From assembly GCA_965371245.1 (NCBI GenBank), contig CBDUXT010000002.1, positions 62,001 through 126,000 on the forward strand: 64,000 nucleotides of DNA. Direction: 5' to 3'. Below are positions 42,652 through 51,296 of this stretch, piece after piece. Numbering within the stretch: position 1 is the stretch's first letter; every line of letters begins with the position of its first letter. The DNA is from CBDUXT01 sp965371245 (GTDB taxonomy: Bacteria > Planctomycetota > Phycisphaerae > UBA1845). The notes below the pieces were generated by a model that saw only the letters and a program-made list of their open reading frames with translations, was not told where the DNA came from and did no database searches. A program made the translations under genes and the position numbers.

Positions 42652-42995
42652 GTGGTGGACGGTTCTGGATCGACGACCCGGGCTTCGGGTGGGACGTTCG
42701 ACCGCGTCGAGAGTTTGGGTGTCAGCCATAGTTCATCCAGGCGATGTTCAGTGCCACACTCCGGACAGCGACAATGCGTCAGCCCGGAGAGGTTGTACCC
42801 ACATTTGAGGCAGGTGGGCGGTGCCTGTCGCGCCGAGCGCCACCCGCGCCTGTATCCGTGTCGCCAGACGAGCAGGGCGACAAACAAGACCAGCAGGATC
42901 GTCAGAGCCAGCAGAACGAGCACGCCGGCATCGACCAGCAGCATCGTCAGCGGCGGCAGAAAGAGAACGCCGGCACTGACGACCGAAGAGCGCAC
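42648..42995 (-). CDS. Two-span membrane protein with zinc ribbon
   Basis: A 115-residue protein with two transmembrane helices (residues about 5-22 and 24-45) followed by a basic linker and the zinc ribbon CLKCGYNLSGLTHCRCPECG at about residues 62-81. The pattern CxxCGYxLxGL...RCPECG is frequent in planctomycete membrane proteins, and its role is unknown. The gene starts one base from the end of gcvPA, and its stop overlaps the gcvPB start (ATGA), so it is translated as part of the operon. Whether it helps the glycine-cleavage system or merely rides along cannot be told. No domain for catalysis is seen. Confidence 0.7.
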   Translation of the reverse strand: MRSSVVSAGVLFLPPLTMLLVDAGVLVLLALTILLVLFVALLVWRHGYRRGWRSARQAPPTCLKCGYNLSGLTHCRCPECGTEHRLDELWLTPKLSTRSNVPPEARVVDPEPSTT

Positions 42996-42996
42996 C

Positions 42997-44334
42997 TCAC
43001 GCGTCCTTCAAAGCCGCTACCAGTGTATCGATCTGTGCCTTCGTCCGTTTTTCCGTGACGGCCACCAGGAAGCAATCCTTGTATCGCTCGTCGAACCGCG
43101 CGAGCGGCACGCCCGCGAGAATACCCCGTTCGCGACAGGCGGCAAGCACGGCCGGCACGCCGCGAGACGTACGAATGACGAACTCCTTGAAGTACGGCGC
43201 CGAGAACCGAAGGTCATAGCCCTCCAGCTCGGCGATTCTGTCGGCCGCGTAGTGCGCCTTGTCGAAACACTGCGACGCGACCTCGCGGATCCCCTCTTTG
43301 CCCATGGCGGCCATATAGATGGCCGCGCGGACCGCGAGAAGCCCCTGGTTGGTGCAAATGTTGCTGGTGGCCCGCTCGCGCTTGATGTGTTGCTCGCGCG
43401 TCTGAAGGACGAGGCAAAAGCCGCGTCGACCGTCCCGATCCTTGGTCACGCCGACAATGCGTCCGGGCATTCTTCTCAGATGTTTCTCTCGTGTGGCGAG
43501 CAGGCCGAGGTACGGTCCGCCGTATTGGAGTGGGATTCCCAGCGGCTGCCCCTCGGCGACCACGATGTCGGCGCCCAACGACCCCGGCGTTGTGAGCACG
43601 CCCCCGGAAAGCGGGTCGGTGGCCACCACGACCAGCGCCCCGGCCGCCTGGACAGCCGGGATGATGCGATCCAATCGTTCGATACAACCGAAGAAGTTCG
43701 GCGACTGCACCAGCACGCAGGCCACCTGATCGTCTAGCGCCTTGCCCAGGGCTTTCTCGTCGAGCACGCCCTCCGCGGAGGCGATGAAACCGACGTCCAG
43801 TTCCTGATTGCGACCATAGGTCTTAAGAACCGCTTTGACGTCCGGGTGCGCATTCTCCGCCACGAGCACGCGTTTGCGCTTCGTGATGTTGCTCGCCATG
43901 ATGACCGCCTCGGCGGCTCCGGTGGCAACGTCGTAGACCGAGGCGTTGGCTACCTCCATGCCGGTCAGCTGGCAAACCATGGTTTGGAACTCGAAGAACA
44001 GCTGCAAGATGCCCTGCGACGCCTCGGCCTGATAGGGCGTGTAGCCCGTGAGAAACTCAGTCTGCGCGGCCAGGGCATCGACGAGCGTCGGGACGAAATG
44101 ATCGTACGCCCCGCCGCCCAGGAAGCAGGTCAAGGTCTCACAATCTCTGTTCTTCGCGGCGAGCCCCCCGGTGTCGGCAAGCAGTTCCGTTTCGCTGAGC
44201 CCCGAAGGGATGTTCAACGCTTCGGTGCATCGCAGGGTCGGCGGGATGGTCGAAAACAAGTCGTCGATCGACTCGGCGCCGATGACGCCCAGCGCTTCGG
44301 TGACCTGATCGTCTGTGAACTGCGTGTAATTCAT
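42997..44334 (-). CDS. gcvPA: Glycine dehydrogenase (decarboxylating) subunit 1
   Basis: A 445-residue subunit that pairs with GcvPB to form the P protein of the glycine cleavage system. The ATG at 44334 starts MNYTQFTDDQVTEALG with GGAAGG upstream. Typical segments are FLGGGAYDHFVPTLVDAL, TGYTPYQAEASQGILQLFFE, QTMVCQLTGMEVANASVYDV, the QSPNFFGCIE stretch, and CLVLQTREQHIKRERATSNI. It reads from the HD protein side, with 39 bases between the genes. The order HD protein, gcvPA, zinc ribbon, gcvPB suggests one transcript. No glycine riboswitch-like structure was recognised upstream of gcvPA, though none was folded computationally. Confidence 0.92.
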   Translation of the reverse strand: MNYTQFTDDQVTEALGVIGAESIDDLFSTIPPTLRCTEALNIPSGLSETELLADTGGLAAKNRDCETLTCFLGGGAYDHFVPTLVDALAAQTEFLTGYTPYQAEASQGILQLFFEFQTMVCQLTGMEVANASVYDVATGAAEAVIMASNITKRKRVLVAENAHPDVKAVLKTYGRNQELDVGFIASAEGVLDEKALGKALDDQVACVLVQSPNFFGCIERLDRIIPAVQAAGALVVVATDPLSGGVLTTPGSLGADIVVAEGQPLGIPLQYGGPYLGLLATREKHLRRMPGRIVGVTKDRDGRRGFCLVLQTREQHIKRERATSNICTNQGLLAVRAAIYMAAMGKEGIREVASQCFDKAHYAADRIAELEGYDLRFSAPYFKEFVIRTSRGVPAVLAACRERGILAGVPLARFDERYKDCFLVAVTEKRTKAQIDTLVAALKDA

Positions 44335-44373
44335 GAATCCTTCCGACCGTGCGCGCCGTGCGGCATCGTGCGC

Positions 44374-45348
44374 TCAGTTGCCGCGCGTGCCCATCGGATC
44401 GACCTTGTAGACCTTGGTCTCCAGCGCCCGGTTGTAGCTGGTCCAGTGACTGGTCTGGTCCAGGTCTTTATCCATGTCCGTTAAGAACATCTGCACCTTG
44501 GCGTCGAGGTTGTCGAGGTAGTGAATCGCGGCGGCCTCCGGGATGGCCGGCAGCTTCGGGCTGCCGAACTCGAAGCGTCCGTGGTGGCTCAAGACAATGT
44601 GCTGGAGCAAGACCAATACCTCTGACGGAAAGGGCTCCCCGGTCTTGGCGGCCACCGCCTTGGCCTTCTCCTCGATCCAGATGACGGCCTGGGTGATGTG
44701 GCCGACGAGCTGCCCTTCATCGGAGTAGCCGATGCTGGTGGCGTAGGTCAACTCCTTGGCCTTGCCGATGTCGTGCAGGAACAGACCGGCCAGCACGAGG
44801 TCGAGACTCATCTTGGGGTAAAGCGGGATGACGAGGCGAGCCATCTCCAGCAGCATAAGCGTGTGTTCAAGAAGCCCGCCGATGTAGGCATGGTGCATGA
44901 CGGAGGCCGCCGGTGCCCGTCGCACCTGGGACATCAGCGGCTCATCCTCCAGAAACTCGCCGATCAAGGCCGACAGGTCGGGGTGCTTGATCTCGCCGAG
45001 AATCTCGACCAGACGCGCCCACATGACATCGATGTCCTTGGTCGTGGCGGCCAGGAAATCGGCGATGTCAAACGAGCCGGGCTCGGCCGGGCGGATGCCG
45101 TCTATGATGAACTGAAGGTTTCCTTTGTAGTTCTCGACGCGACCTTTGAACCGCAGGAAGCCGCCCTCGGGCATCTGTGCGTAGATCGATTCGGTGGCCT
45201 GCCACTGCCGGGCGACAAGTTGACCGCTGCGGTCAACCAGGATCGCATGGATGTACAGGCTCCCCTGAGAGGTCGTGCGCAGATCCTTTGCGCGGATCAG
45301 GAACACATCGTCTTCGATGCGATCGCCAGGGCGAAGTTCATTGATCAT
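44374..45348 (-). CDS. OB-fold plus HD domain protein (YhaM-like 3'-5' exoribonuclease)
   Basis: A 324-residue protein. The ATG at 45348 (MINELRPGDRIEDDVFLIRA) is the family-typical start; longer frames upstream are not supported by a ribosome site. The N-terminal part (ARQWQATESIYAQMPEGGFL, LRFKGRVENYKGNLQFII) is an OB fold as in YhaM. The C-terminal HD domain shows MHHAYIGGLLEHTLMLLEMA, FLHDIGKAKELTYATS, and LLQHIVLSHHGRFEFGSP, which carry the His/Asp metal ligands. YhaM degrades RNA and DNA 3' ends. A homologous role is likely but its partners are unknown. It is the first gene of the glycine decarboxylase operon, 39 bases before gcvPA, perhaps by chance. Confidence 0.8.
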   Translation of the reverse strand: MINELRPGDRIEDDVFLIRAKDLRTTSQGSLYIHAILVDRSGQLVARQWQATESIYAQMPEGGFLRFKGRVENYKGNLQFIIDGIRPAEPGSFDIADFLAATTKDIDVMWARLVEILGEIKHPDLSALIGEFLEDEPLMSQVRRAPAASVMHHAYIGGLLEHTLMLLEMARLVIPLYPKMSLDLVLAGLFLHDIGKAKELTYATSIGYSDEGQLVGHITQAVIWIEEKAKAVAAKTGEPFPSEVLVLLQHIVLSHHGRFEFGSPKLPAIPEAAAIHYLDNLDAKVQMFLTDMDKDLDQTSHWTSYNRALETKVYKVDPMGTRGN

Positions 45349-45553
45349 GCGGTGGGCCACGTGTGGCTCCCGTTGGTGGTTGCCAAAACCGTAGGGTAGA
45401 CTCATTCCATCGAGGTGGCAACCGGCACGGTGGGCTCGTGCGCGGTCCATTGCCCTTGTGGCGTGGTTTTGACGGACCGGGGCGCGGACCTACAATTGGT
45501 CGGCGTTCGGTCGTTGGACCGCCGGGCGGAGTTTGAAATCGAAGGAGATGACG

Positions 45554-47770
45554 TTGATCCGCGCAGCGAAACGAGGCGGCCGCGCATGTTTCTTGGGTGT
45601 GCTTTCGCTCCTATCATGGCGGGCGCTTCACGCGGAGCCGGGTGCTCAGGATCCATCCGCCCGCGGCAAGCAGGAGGTCGCCGCGATGCCGGCTGAGGCT
45701 CTGCAAAAGCACACGAACCGGCTCATCCACGCCACCAGCCCGTATCTTTTGCAGCACGCGCACAACCCCGTCGATTGGTACGAGTGGGGCGACGAGGCCT
45801 TCGCAAAGGCCAAAAAAGAGGACAAACCCGTCTTCTTGAGCATCGGCTACTCCGCCTGCCACTGGTGCCACGTGATGGAGCACGAAAGCTTCGAACTCGA
45901 AGAGGTGGCGGCCGTTCTCAACGAGCATTTCGTCAGCATCAAGGTCGATCGGGAGGAGCGCCCCGACGTCGATGAGATCTACATGGCCTACACACAGGCG
46001 CTCACTCACGGCGGCGGCTGGCCCATGAGCGTTTGGTTGACGCCGGAGGCGGTTCCGTTCCACGCCGGCACCTACTTCCCCAAGGATTCGTTCCTGCAGA
46101 TTCTAAGCGGCGTCGCCGAGACCTGGCGAAACGACCGGGCTCGCATCACCAGCGGAGCGGACGGGGCACGCCGATTCTTTTCGAACTGGGCCGCCGATCC
46201 CGCGCCGGCGGAAGGGGTGATCTCGATCAAGGCCGTCGATCACGCCGCCTCACAACTGGCGAACTACTTCGATCACAAGAAGGGCGGGCTCGGCAGCGGG
46301 GGCAACAAGTTCCCGCCCAGCATGGCCATGGATCTTCTGTTGCGCGTTCATCGTCGAACGGGCGACGCCCAGCTCTTGGCGGCCGTCGAGCTCACGCTGG
46401 ACAACATGGCTCGCGGCGGCATCTACGACCACGTCGGCGGGGGCATCTGCCGCTACAGCACCGATCCGGACTGGCTCGTGCCGCACTTCGAGAAAATGCT
46501 CTACGACCAGGCCATGGTTAGCTCGATCTTCCTGGATGCCTTTCAGGTAACCCGCAAGTCGCTTTACGCCGAGACCGTGGCCGGCATCTTCGAGTATGTC
46601 ATCGCCGACGCGCAGTCTCCGGATGGTGGGTTCTACTCGGCGCGCGACGCGGACAGTGACGGGCTGGAGGGCGCCTTCTACATCTGGACCGTGGAGGAAG
46701 TCCGTAAGGTTCTCGGCGAGGAGGACGGCAAGCTTTTTTGCGCCTATTTCGACGTGAGCGAAACCGGCAACTGGTTCGAGCGACTCGGTCATGCGCCTTC
46801 GGGTCCGAAGAACATTTTGCACATTCGCAAAACCCCGGAGGCGTTCGCCAAAGCCCATGATATCAACCCGAAGGAACTGGCGAGCCGGCTGAAGGGTTGG
46901 CTCGAGGCGCTGCGGGCAGTCCGCGCCAAGCGAGTCGCGCCGGCGCTGGACGACAAGATCTTGACGGGTTGGAACGGGCTGATGATCGCGGGGCTTGCCA
47001 AGGGAGGGCGCGTGTTGGGTGAGCCGCGGTACACGCAGGCTGCCGCAAAGGCCGCCCGGTTCATCCTCGATCACATGCGGAAGGACGGGCGGCTGTTTCG
47101 CACCTATCGAGACGGTCAGGCACGGCTGACCGGCTATCTAAGCGACTACGCCTTCTTGGTCGAAGGGCTCTTGAATCTCTATGAGGCGACGTTCGACGCG
47201 CAATGGCTTACCGAGGCCGTCGCCCTGACCGACCTGTCCATCACTCACTACTTCGACAAGAAGGGCGGTGCGTTCTTTTTCACCGCGGACGACGGCGAGC
47301 GGCTCCTGGCGCGTTCGAAGCAGCCGCGCGACAGTGCGATCCCCTCGGGCAACTCGGTGCAGGCGATGAATCTCTTGCGGCTGGCGGTTCTGCTGGATCG
47401 GAAGGACTATCGAGCGAAGGCCGAGTCCATCTTTCGTGCCTTCGGCTCGCAGGTGGCCGAGTCGCCCGGGGCGTTCGAGCGCCTGTTGTGCGCGGCGGAC
47501 TTCTACCACGACCGCGTGCGTGAAATCGCCGTGATCGGCGACCCCGCGCTGCCTGAAACCGTGAGTCTGTTGCGGACGATCTACGATCGGTATCTCCCGA
47601 ACAAGGTGGTCGTCGGCGCGTCCGGCGCCGGGGGTGAAACCGACCTACCCCTGTTGAAGGGCAAGACGCGCCGGAAGGGAAAATCGACGGCCTACGTTTG
47701 CGAGGGCTACCGTTGTAAACTGCCGGTGACGACCCCGGCGGAACTGGCTGCGCAGCTCGACGCGCGTTGA
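45554..47770 (+). CDS. DUF255/YyaL-type thioredoxin-domain protein with signal peptide
   Basis: A protein of about 738 residues. The TTG at 45554 has GAAGGAG six bases upstream; an ATG at 45548 abuts the same site and is less likely. An N-terminal signal-like stretch (ACFLGVLSLLSWRALHAEPG) precedes NRLIHATSPYLLQHAHNPVD, the DUF255 start. The thioredoxin-like part carries FLSIGYSACHWCHVMEHESF with a CxxC, and KVDREERPDVDEIYM. A six-hairpin (alpha/alpha) catalytic-looking domain follows, with YDHVGGGICRYSTDPDWLVP, GAFYIWTVEEVRKVL and DDKILTGWNGLMIAGLA. YyaL/SPATA20 proteins are widespread with unproven function, possibly redox or glycan-related. Export, if real, would be unusual for the family and depends on the start chosen. 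Confidence 0.8.
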   Translation: MIRAAKRGGRACFLGVLSLLSWRALHAEPGAQDPSARGKQEVAAMPAEALQKHTNRLIHATSPYLLQHAHNPVDWYEWGDEAFAKAKKEDKPVFLSIGYSACHWCHVMEHESFELEEVAAVLNEHFVSIKVDREERPDVDEIYMAYTQALTHGGGWPMSVWLTPEAVPFHAGTYFPKDSFLQILSGVAETWRNDRARITSGADGARRFFSNWAADPAPAEGVISIKAVDHAASQLANYFDHKKGGLGSGGNKFPPSMAMDLLLRVHRRTGDAQLLAAVELTLDNMARGGIYDHVGGGICRYSTDPDWLVPHFEKMLYDQAMVSSIFLDAFQVTRKSLYAETVAGIFEYVIADAQSPDGGFYSARDADSDGLEGAFYIWTVEEVRKVLGEEDGKLFCAYFDVSETGNWFERLGHAPSGPKNILHIRKTPEAFAKAHDINPKELASRLKGWLEALRAVRAKRVAPALDDKILTGWNGLMIAGLAKGGRVLGEPRYTQAAAKAARFILDHMRKDGRLFRTYRDGQARLTGYLSDYAFLVEGLLNLYEATFDAQWLTEAVALTDLSITHYFDKKGGAFFFTADDGERLLARSKQPRDSAIPSGNSVQAMNLLRLAVLLDRKDYRAKAESIFRAFGSQVAESPGAFERLLCAADFYHDRVREIAVIGDPALPETVSLLRTIYDRYLPNKVVVGASGAGGETDLPLLKGKTRRKGKSTAYVCEGYRCKLPVTTPAELAAQLDAR

Positions 47771-47891
47771 CAAAGTGTGGCATCGGATTCCAGCCGGCGT
47801 CCTGGATTGAGGTGCCGTTCCAGGCCGATAATGCTGCGTGCGGCGGCGCGCCGATCGAGCGGGCCGAATGCCTCTTAGGAGAGATCCAAAG

Positions 47892-48911
47892 ATGAACGGA
47901 GCAAAGCGCGGAACGGCGATCGCCATCGCGGCGGCGCTGTTGGCTTTCCAGGCGGTGCCGTCGGCCGGGGCTCTGCGCGCTTCGTCCAACAGACCCCCGA
48001 GGCTCGAACCGCCCGGTTTCAAATCATCCGAGCAGCGTGCCAAGGTCCGTCCGACCGCCGAAGATCTGTTGCGGGAGCTGCGCAAGAGGCGTCCTGTTCC
48101 CGAGGTGATTCAACCCGTTAGCGTAGCAGGGAGAATCGAAGGCCAGGGCGACCCCGTGCTGGTTCCCGAGGGAACGTCGGTGGTGGATCGGGTGGGTCGT
48201 CTGCGGCGCGACGGGGCGGACTGGGTGTTCATGTCCAAGGCCCAACCCGCCGGCGACAACGCGCCGACGCGTCTTCTGCCATCCGCGAACCTGGAGGTGA
48301 TGGTCCGAACGGCGCGCGGGTCGCGCCGCCCGGTCACGTTCGTCGTCTCAGGCGAAATGACGGTCTTCCAGGGGCGAAACCACCTCTTGATCCGCCACGT
48401 GCGAAGGTCGGATCGGGAGGAGCGCGCGGCTCGGGCACGGCTTGCGAAACCGCGGGACCCTGATCCTTCGGCGGGCGCCGCTCCCGCGCCGGCGAACGCG
48501 AGCGAGCCCGGTTCCGCGGTGGACGTTCTTTCCGTGCTTCAACAGGCCCGTCCGGACGAGCAACCCCTGCGTCCCGATCCGCTGCCTGCGCGCGGGCAAC
48601 GGGAACGCGACGCATCAGCGACACGTACGCTGATTCCGGAGGGCACGCCGATGGTGCGCCGTCCCGGGCGACTGGTCTTGGACGGACGCTCGTGGGCGTT
48701 TGCCTTCGAGTCCGATTCGACGGAGATGCCCGAACCACCGATGCGTGTCCTGGCGAATCTGAACACCGAACTCATGGTTCGAGCCGCCGAGGGGGCCATC
48801 GCCGGTCAGGTGTTCGTCGTATCCGGAGAGGTCACGCTGTTCGAGGGTGAGAACTACCTGTTGCCTCGCGTGGCGATGCGCCGGATCGACGCAGGCAACT
48901 TCAGAAAGTAG
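47892..48911 (+). CDS. Exported protein with an internally duplicated unnamed domain
   Basis: A 339-residue protein. The ATG at 47892 has AGGAGAG upstream and gives a signal peptide (MNGAKRGTAIAIAAALLAFQ). Two copies of one domain are visible. Copy 1 (residues about 85-170) contains VLVPEGTSVVDRVGRL, WVFMSK, FVVSGEMTVFQGRNHLL. Copy 2 (about 245-330) contains TLIPEGTPMVRRPGRL, WAFAFE, FVVSGEVTLFEGENYLL. The repeated pattern is PEG-T...GRL...W-F...L-N-E-MVR...F-VSGE-T-F-G-NYLL. A Pro/Ala-rich linker joins them. The beta-rich unit may be a small binding module. I know of no named family and no enzyme motif. It may be specific to planctomycetes. Confidence 0.65.
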   Translation: MNGAKRGTAIAIAAALLAFQAVPSAGALRASSNRPPRLEPPGFKSSEQRAKVRPTAEDLLRELRKRRPVPEVIQPVSVAGRIEGQGDPVLVPEGTSVVDRVGRLRRDGADWVFMSKAQPAGDNAPTRLLPSANLEVMVRTARGSRRPVTFVVSGEMTVFQGRNHLLIRHVRRSDREERAARARLAKPRDPDPSAGAAPAPANASEPGSAVDVLSVLQQARPDEQPLRPDPLPARGQRERDASATRTLIPEGTPMVRRPGRLVLDGRSWAFAFESDSTEMPEPPMRVLANLNTELMVRAAEGAIAGQVFVVSGEVTLFEGENYLLPRVAMRRIDAGNFRK

Positions 48912-49058
48912 GCGCCGAGTCCATTCGATGTTCTCGCGCGCGGAACCGGCTTGTGCATCCGCGCTGCGGGCCGTCGAACATGCGATCGGCGGACCAGACG
49001 GCTCCGTGACGGTTGCTTTGCCCGAGACGGTCCCTCATTCGGCAGCGAGGCTCCTACC

Positions 49059-49502
49059 ATGACCGCGACCGAACTCCTTGAGCAAACGCAAGAAGCACTG
49101 ACCGTCACGGGTGCTCCCGAGTGGGATTCGATCGATGCATGCGACGGACGAGAGAAGCTTTTCTTTCTGGATGCCCGGGCGGCTGACGGCGAACCGGTGT
49201 GGGCACTGGTACCGGTGGAGCAGGGGGACGAGTTCTCGCCTCTGGACGCCGCCGTGGCCGAGGCTCTGATCCGCGCACACTGGCAATCCTGGCTGCTGGA
49301 GAGAGCCTGGCAGGTCCAGCTCGCCGTACGCAGGCAGAAGCCAAGCTGGCGGCTGGTCGATTGTCTGGCCTTCTCCGACGGCGGAGGAGACCGGCTCGAC
49401 GACGACTATCCTTGTGGTGACGATCAGTTGACCATCCTCGGTCAGTCCGTGCTTACCGTCACGCGCCACCATCGCCCAGCCCGAGTGCCCGGACCGGTCT
49501 AG
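49059..49502 (+). CDS. Hypothetical cytoplasmic protein
   Basis: A 147-residue protein. The ATG at 49059 has GAGG about nine bases upstream and begins MTATELLEQTQEALTVTGAP. It is rich in acidic and hydrophobic residues, with a region AHWQSWLLERAWQVQLAVRR and a DRLDDDYPCGDD stretch. There is no signal peptide, membrane segment or recognised domain. The base and codon pattern looks coding. It follows the duplicated-domain protein by 147 bases, with an intervening segment that has no supportable gene. No function can be suggested from the sequence. Confidence 0.5.
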   Translation: MTATELLEQTQEALTVTGAPEWDSIDACDGREKLFFLDARAADGEPVWALVPVEQGDEFSPLDAAVAEALIRAHWQSWLLERAWQVQLAVRRQKPSWRLVDCLAFSDGGGDRLDDDYPCGDDQLTILGQSVLTVTRHHRPARVPGPV

Positions 49503-49551
49503 CCCCTCGATCGTCCTCACGCCCGGTTTTGTCTGTCCGATCCATCACGCC

Positions 49552-49632
49552 GGGTGGCCCACGGCTCTAGCCGTAGGGGACGCCAATGAACGCCGGATTC
49601 GTGTCCCCAACCTCTGAAGAGGCGGGCCACCC
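49552..49632. repeat. Hairpin element with GGGTGGCCC ends (family E-like)
   Basis: The outer arms GGGTGGCCC (49552-49560) and GGGCCACCC (49624-49632) enclose ACGGCT-CTA-GCCGT and the complementary pair GGGGACG / CGTGTCCCC. It is 81 bases long, 49 bases after the stop of the preceding gene. The GGGTGGCC end is shared with 18189. Confidence 0.6.
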
Positions 49633-49670
49633 AACTGAACTCGCTGTGGCACCATTACGGGAGAATCGTC

Positions 49671-49949
49671 GTGAGACTCAATGTCAAGGCGTTTGCACTG
49701 ACCACCGGAACCATGTGGGGCGCCGGGTTTTTCCTGATGACCTGGTGGATGATCCTCACCGGCGACGGGAGCGACACCGAGTTCTGGATGGGGCGGTTTT
49801 ATCTCGGCTATCGTCTCGATCCGGTCGGCAGCCTGATCGGCCTGGCCTGGGCGCTGCCCGACGGCTTCATCGGCGGGGCGCTGTTTGCCTGGGTCTACAA
49901 TTGGTTCGCCGGATCAACCATCCCGCCGACACAGAGCGAGCCGGCGTAA
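49671..49949 (+). CDS. Small holin-like membrane protein
   Basis: A 92-residue protein with GTG start at 49671, preceded by GGGAG. Two transmembrane segments are visible (VKAFALTTGTMWGAGFFLMT and LIGLAWALPDGFIGGALFAW), and the protein ends in a short polar tail. The arrangement, with FIGGALFAWVYNWF at the end, resembles a small family often annotated as bacteriophage holin in environmental bacteria, although no phage gene is nearby. The name probably reflects the two-helix layout and not a proven role. It is bounded by hairpin elements on both sides. Confidence 0.6.
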   Translation: MRLNVKAFALTTGTMWGAGFFLMTWWMILTGDGSDTEFWMGRFYLGYRLDPVGSLIGLAWALPDGFIGGALFAWVYNWFAGSTIPPTQSEPA

Positions 49950-49981
49950 ACGACGCGGCGCCCTGAGCGCCATTGAGAGCG

Positions 49982-50017
49982 GTAGGTCGGGTCATCGACC
50001 CGGCACCCGCACCTACG
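49982..50017. repeat. Short hairpin with GTAGGT/ACCTAC ends
   Basis: An outer GTAGGT and ACCTAC pair encloses CGGGTC-ATC-GACCCG, 32 bases after the holin-like gene stop and running up to the stop of the convergent prepilin-like gene at 50013. It could serve as a bidirectional terminator or be a dispersed repeat. Confidence 0.45.
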
Positions 50018-50945
50018 GAAAAACCAGCGAGTCGGTGCTGGCCAGCCGTTCGCCCGTTCCTTCAAACGGCGCAAACGGGTGGGCGCTTCGCTTCCACGGG
50101 GATTCACCCCGGACGCGCGACGCGGTGAGCCAGTTATCTGTCGCCACGGTGTAGATGTTGTCGTGATCGACGCCGACGGTGGGCGTGCGCTCGAAGCTGA
50201 CGTGCCCGTCGGCGAAGAGAACGTTCTGTCCCTCGCGCGCGTGGTTCCACGAGTTGTAGGGCTTCCAACTCTTAGGCGAGGCGTCCCACGCCAACGACGG
50301 TGGCGGTATCGCGACGGTGGCATCAACATACGGCCCCTTGTCGGCTGCAAGCACCATTCGATTGTCCATCCCCTCGTGAGCCCGCGTCCGCTTTGGGCCG
50401 AATGGAACCTGGAAGCCATAGCTGATGTTGGCGCGTCCCGTGAAATCGTAGTACGCCTCGAGGTCGTCCGTTTCGTCCGGTTCGTCTCCACTGGCGGGAC
50501 AGATGAACTGGCTGACGGTGACGTCACCGCTGCGCACGAGCATCCAAAACGACCGCGTGACCGAAAGCTGCCTCGCCCCGCCGGGTCCGGACTGCGACGG
50601 CAGCGACCGGTCCGGTGAGCGAACAGTACCCCCGCCTCCGCCGGCGTTGACGATGTAATCGATGCTTCCAATGCTGGATTCATCGAACGGCGGCGCGGCC
50701 CAAGCCTCGTTGTTGTCGTTGGCGTAGATCTTCATCGATGTGCCGATTCCCTTCAGGTTTGCCGAACAAATAAGCCGCTTAGAGAGGGGCCTGCTCCCGG
50801 TGCTCGGTGCCAAGATGAAGAGAGCCAGCACCGCGAGCAACGCCCCCACCCAGATCACGACGATCAGCTCGATCAGCGTCAGCCCGCGCCGGTGGGTCGA
50901 AGGGTGAAGACGTCTTGATTCAAGGGGTGCGATGGACTTGGTCAT
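50013..50945 (-). CDS. Prepilin-like protein with H-X9-DG motif
   Basis: A 310-residue exported protein with a type IV prepilin/pseudopilin N-terminus: a basic leader, RRGLTLIELIVVIWVGALLA (cleavage after the G by a prepilin peptidase) and a hydrophobic helix. The ATG at 50945 has GGGAG about eight bases upstream. The C-terminal region has NHAREGQNVLFADGHVSF, the H-X9-DG element seen in the large planctomycete prepilin-like families, usually paired with a DUF1559-type middle. It is likely a pseudopilin or surface fibre subunit. The pilus-like assembly operon at 53.5-62.1 kb could be its machinery, but no ATPase or peptidase is in the window. Confidence 0.75.
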   Translation of the reverse strand: MTKSIAPLESRRLHPSTHRRGLTLIELIVVIWVGALLAVLALFILAPSTGSRPLSKRLICSANLKGIGTSMKIYANDNNEAWAAPPFDESSIGSIDYIVNAGGGGGTVRSPDRSLPSQSGPGGARQLSVTRSFWMLVRSGDVTVSQFICPASGDEPDETDDLEAYYDFTGRANISYGFQVPFGPKRTRAHEGMDNRMVLAADKGPYVDATVAIPPPSLAWDASPKSWKPYNSWNHAREGQNVLFADGHVSFERTPTVGVDHDNIYTVATDNWLTASRVRGESPWKRSAHPFAPFEGTGERLASTDSLVFP

Positions 50946-51296
50946 GGCTTGGGCTCCCGGCATCGCGCGTGCAAGATCGAAACGACGCCGGGAACGCGCG
51001 CACGCGGACCAGTTCCCCGTCGAACGCCTCGCCACAGAACTTTATGGACCGCGCCGCCCAAAGAACTGCTCCGCCCCATCGTCGGCTCGGTCAAGCCGCG
51101 TAATCATAGGCCGCGCCGGACCCGCATTCCTCTTCCTACCCGAAATCGTTCGCCGGATGTTTCTTTGAGCGCCTGCAAGAAGGATCTCTCAGGGCCGCGT
51201 CCGTGAGGAAGCGGTCCGGCTTCGCGCACAGAATGGCGATCATACGGTCGCGGCTCGGGAGGGGAGGCAGACGCGCAGATTCAGGCGTGGCGCGCT
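50946..51296. other. Intergenic gap, nothing recognised
   Basis: This 351-base stretch between the prepilin-like start and the kdsD stop has no supportable ORF, hairpin of the repeat families or RNA gene. It presumably holds the promoter of the minus-strand prepilin-like gene. Confidence 0.5.

Noticed and set aside
44335..44373. Glycine riboswitch before gcvPA
   Set aside because: Only 39 bases separate gcvPA from the upstream gene, too short for a glycine aptamer. None was recognised before the HD gene either.
49671..49949. Possible prophage marked by a holin-like gene
   Set aside because: No other phage gene is present, and the two-helix layout alone does not show a holin.
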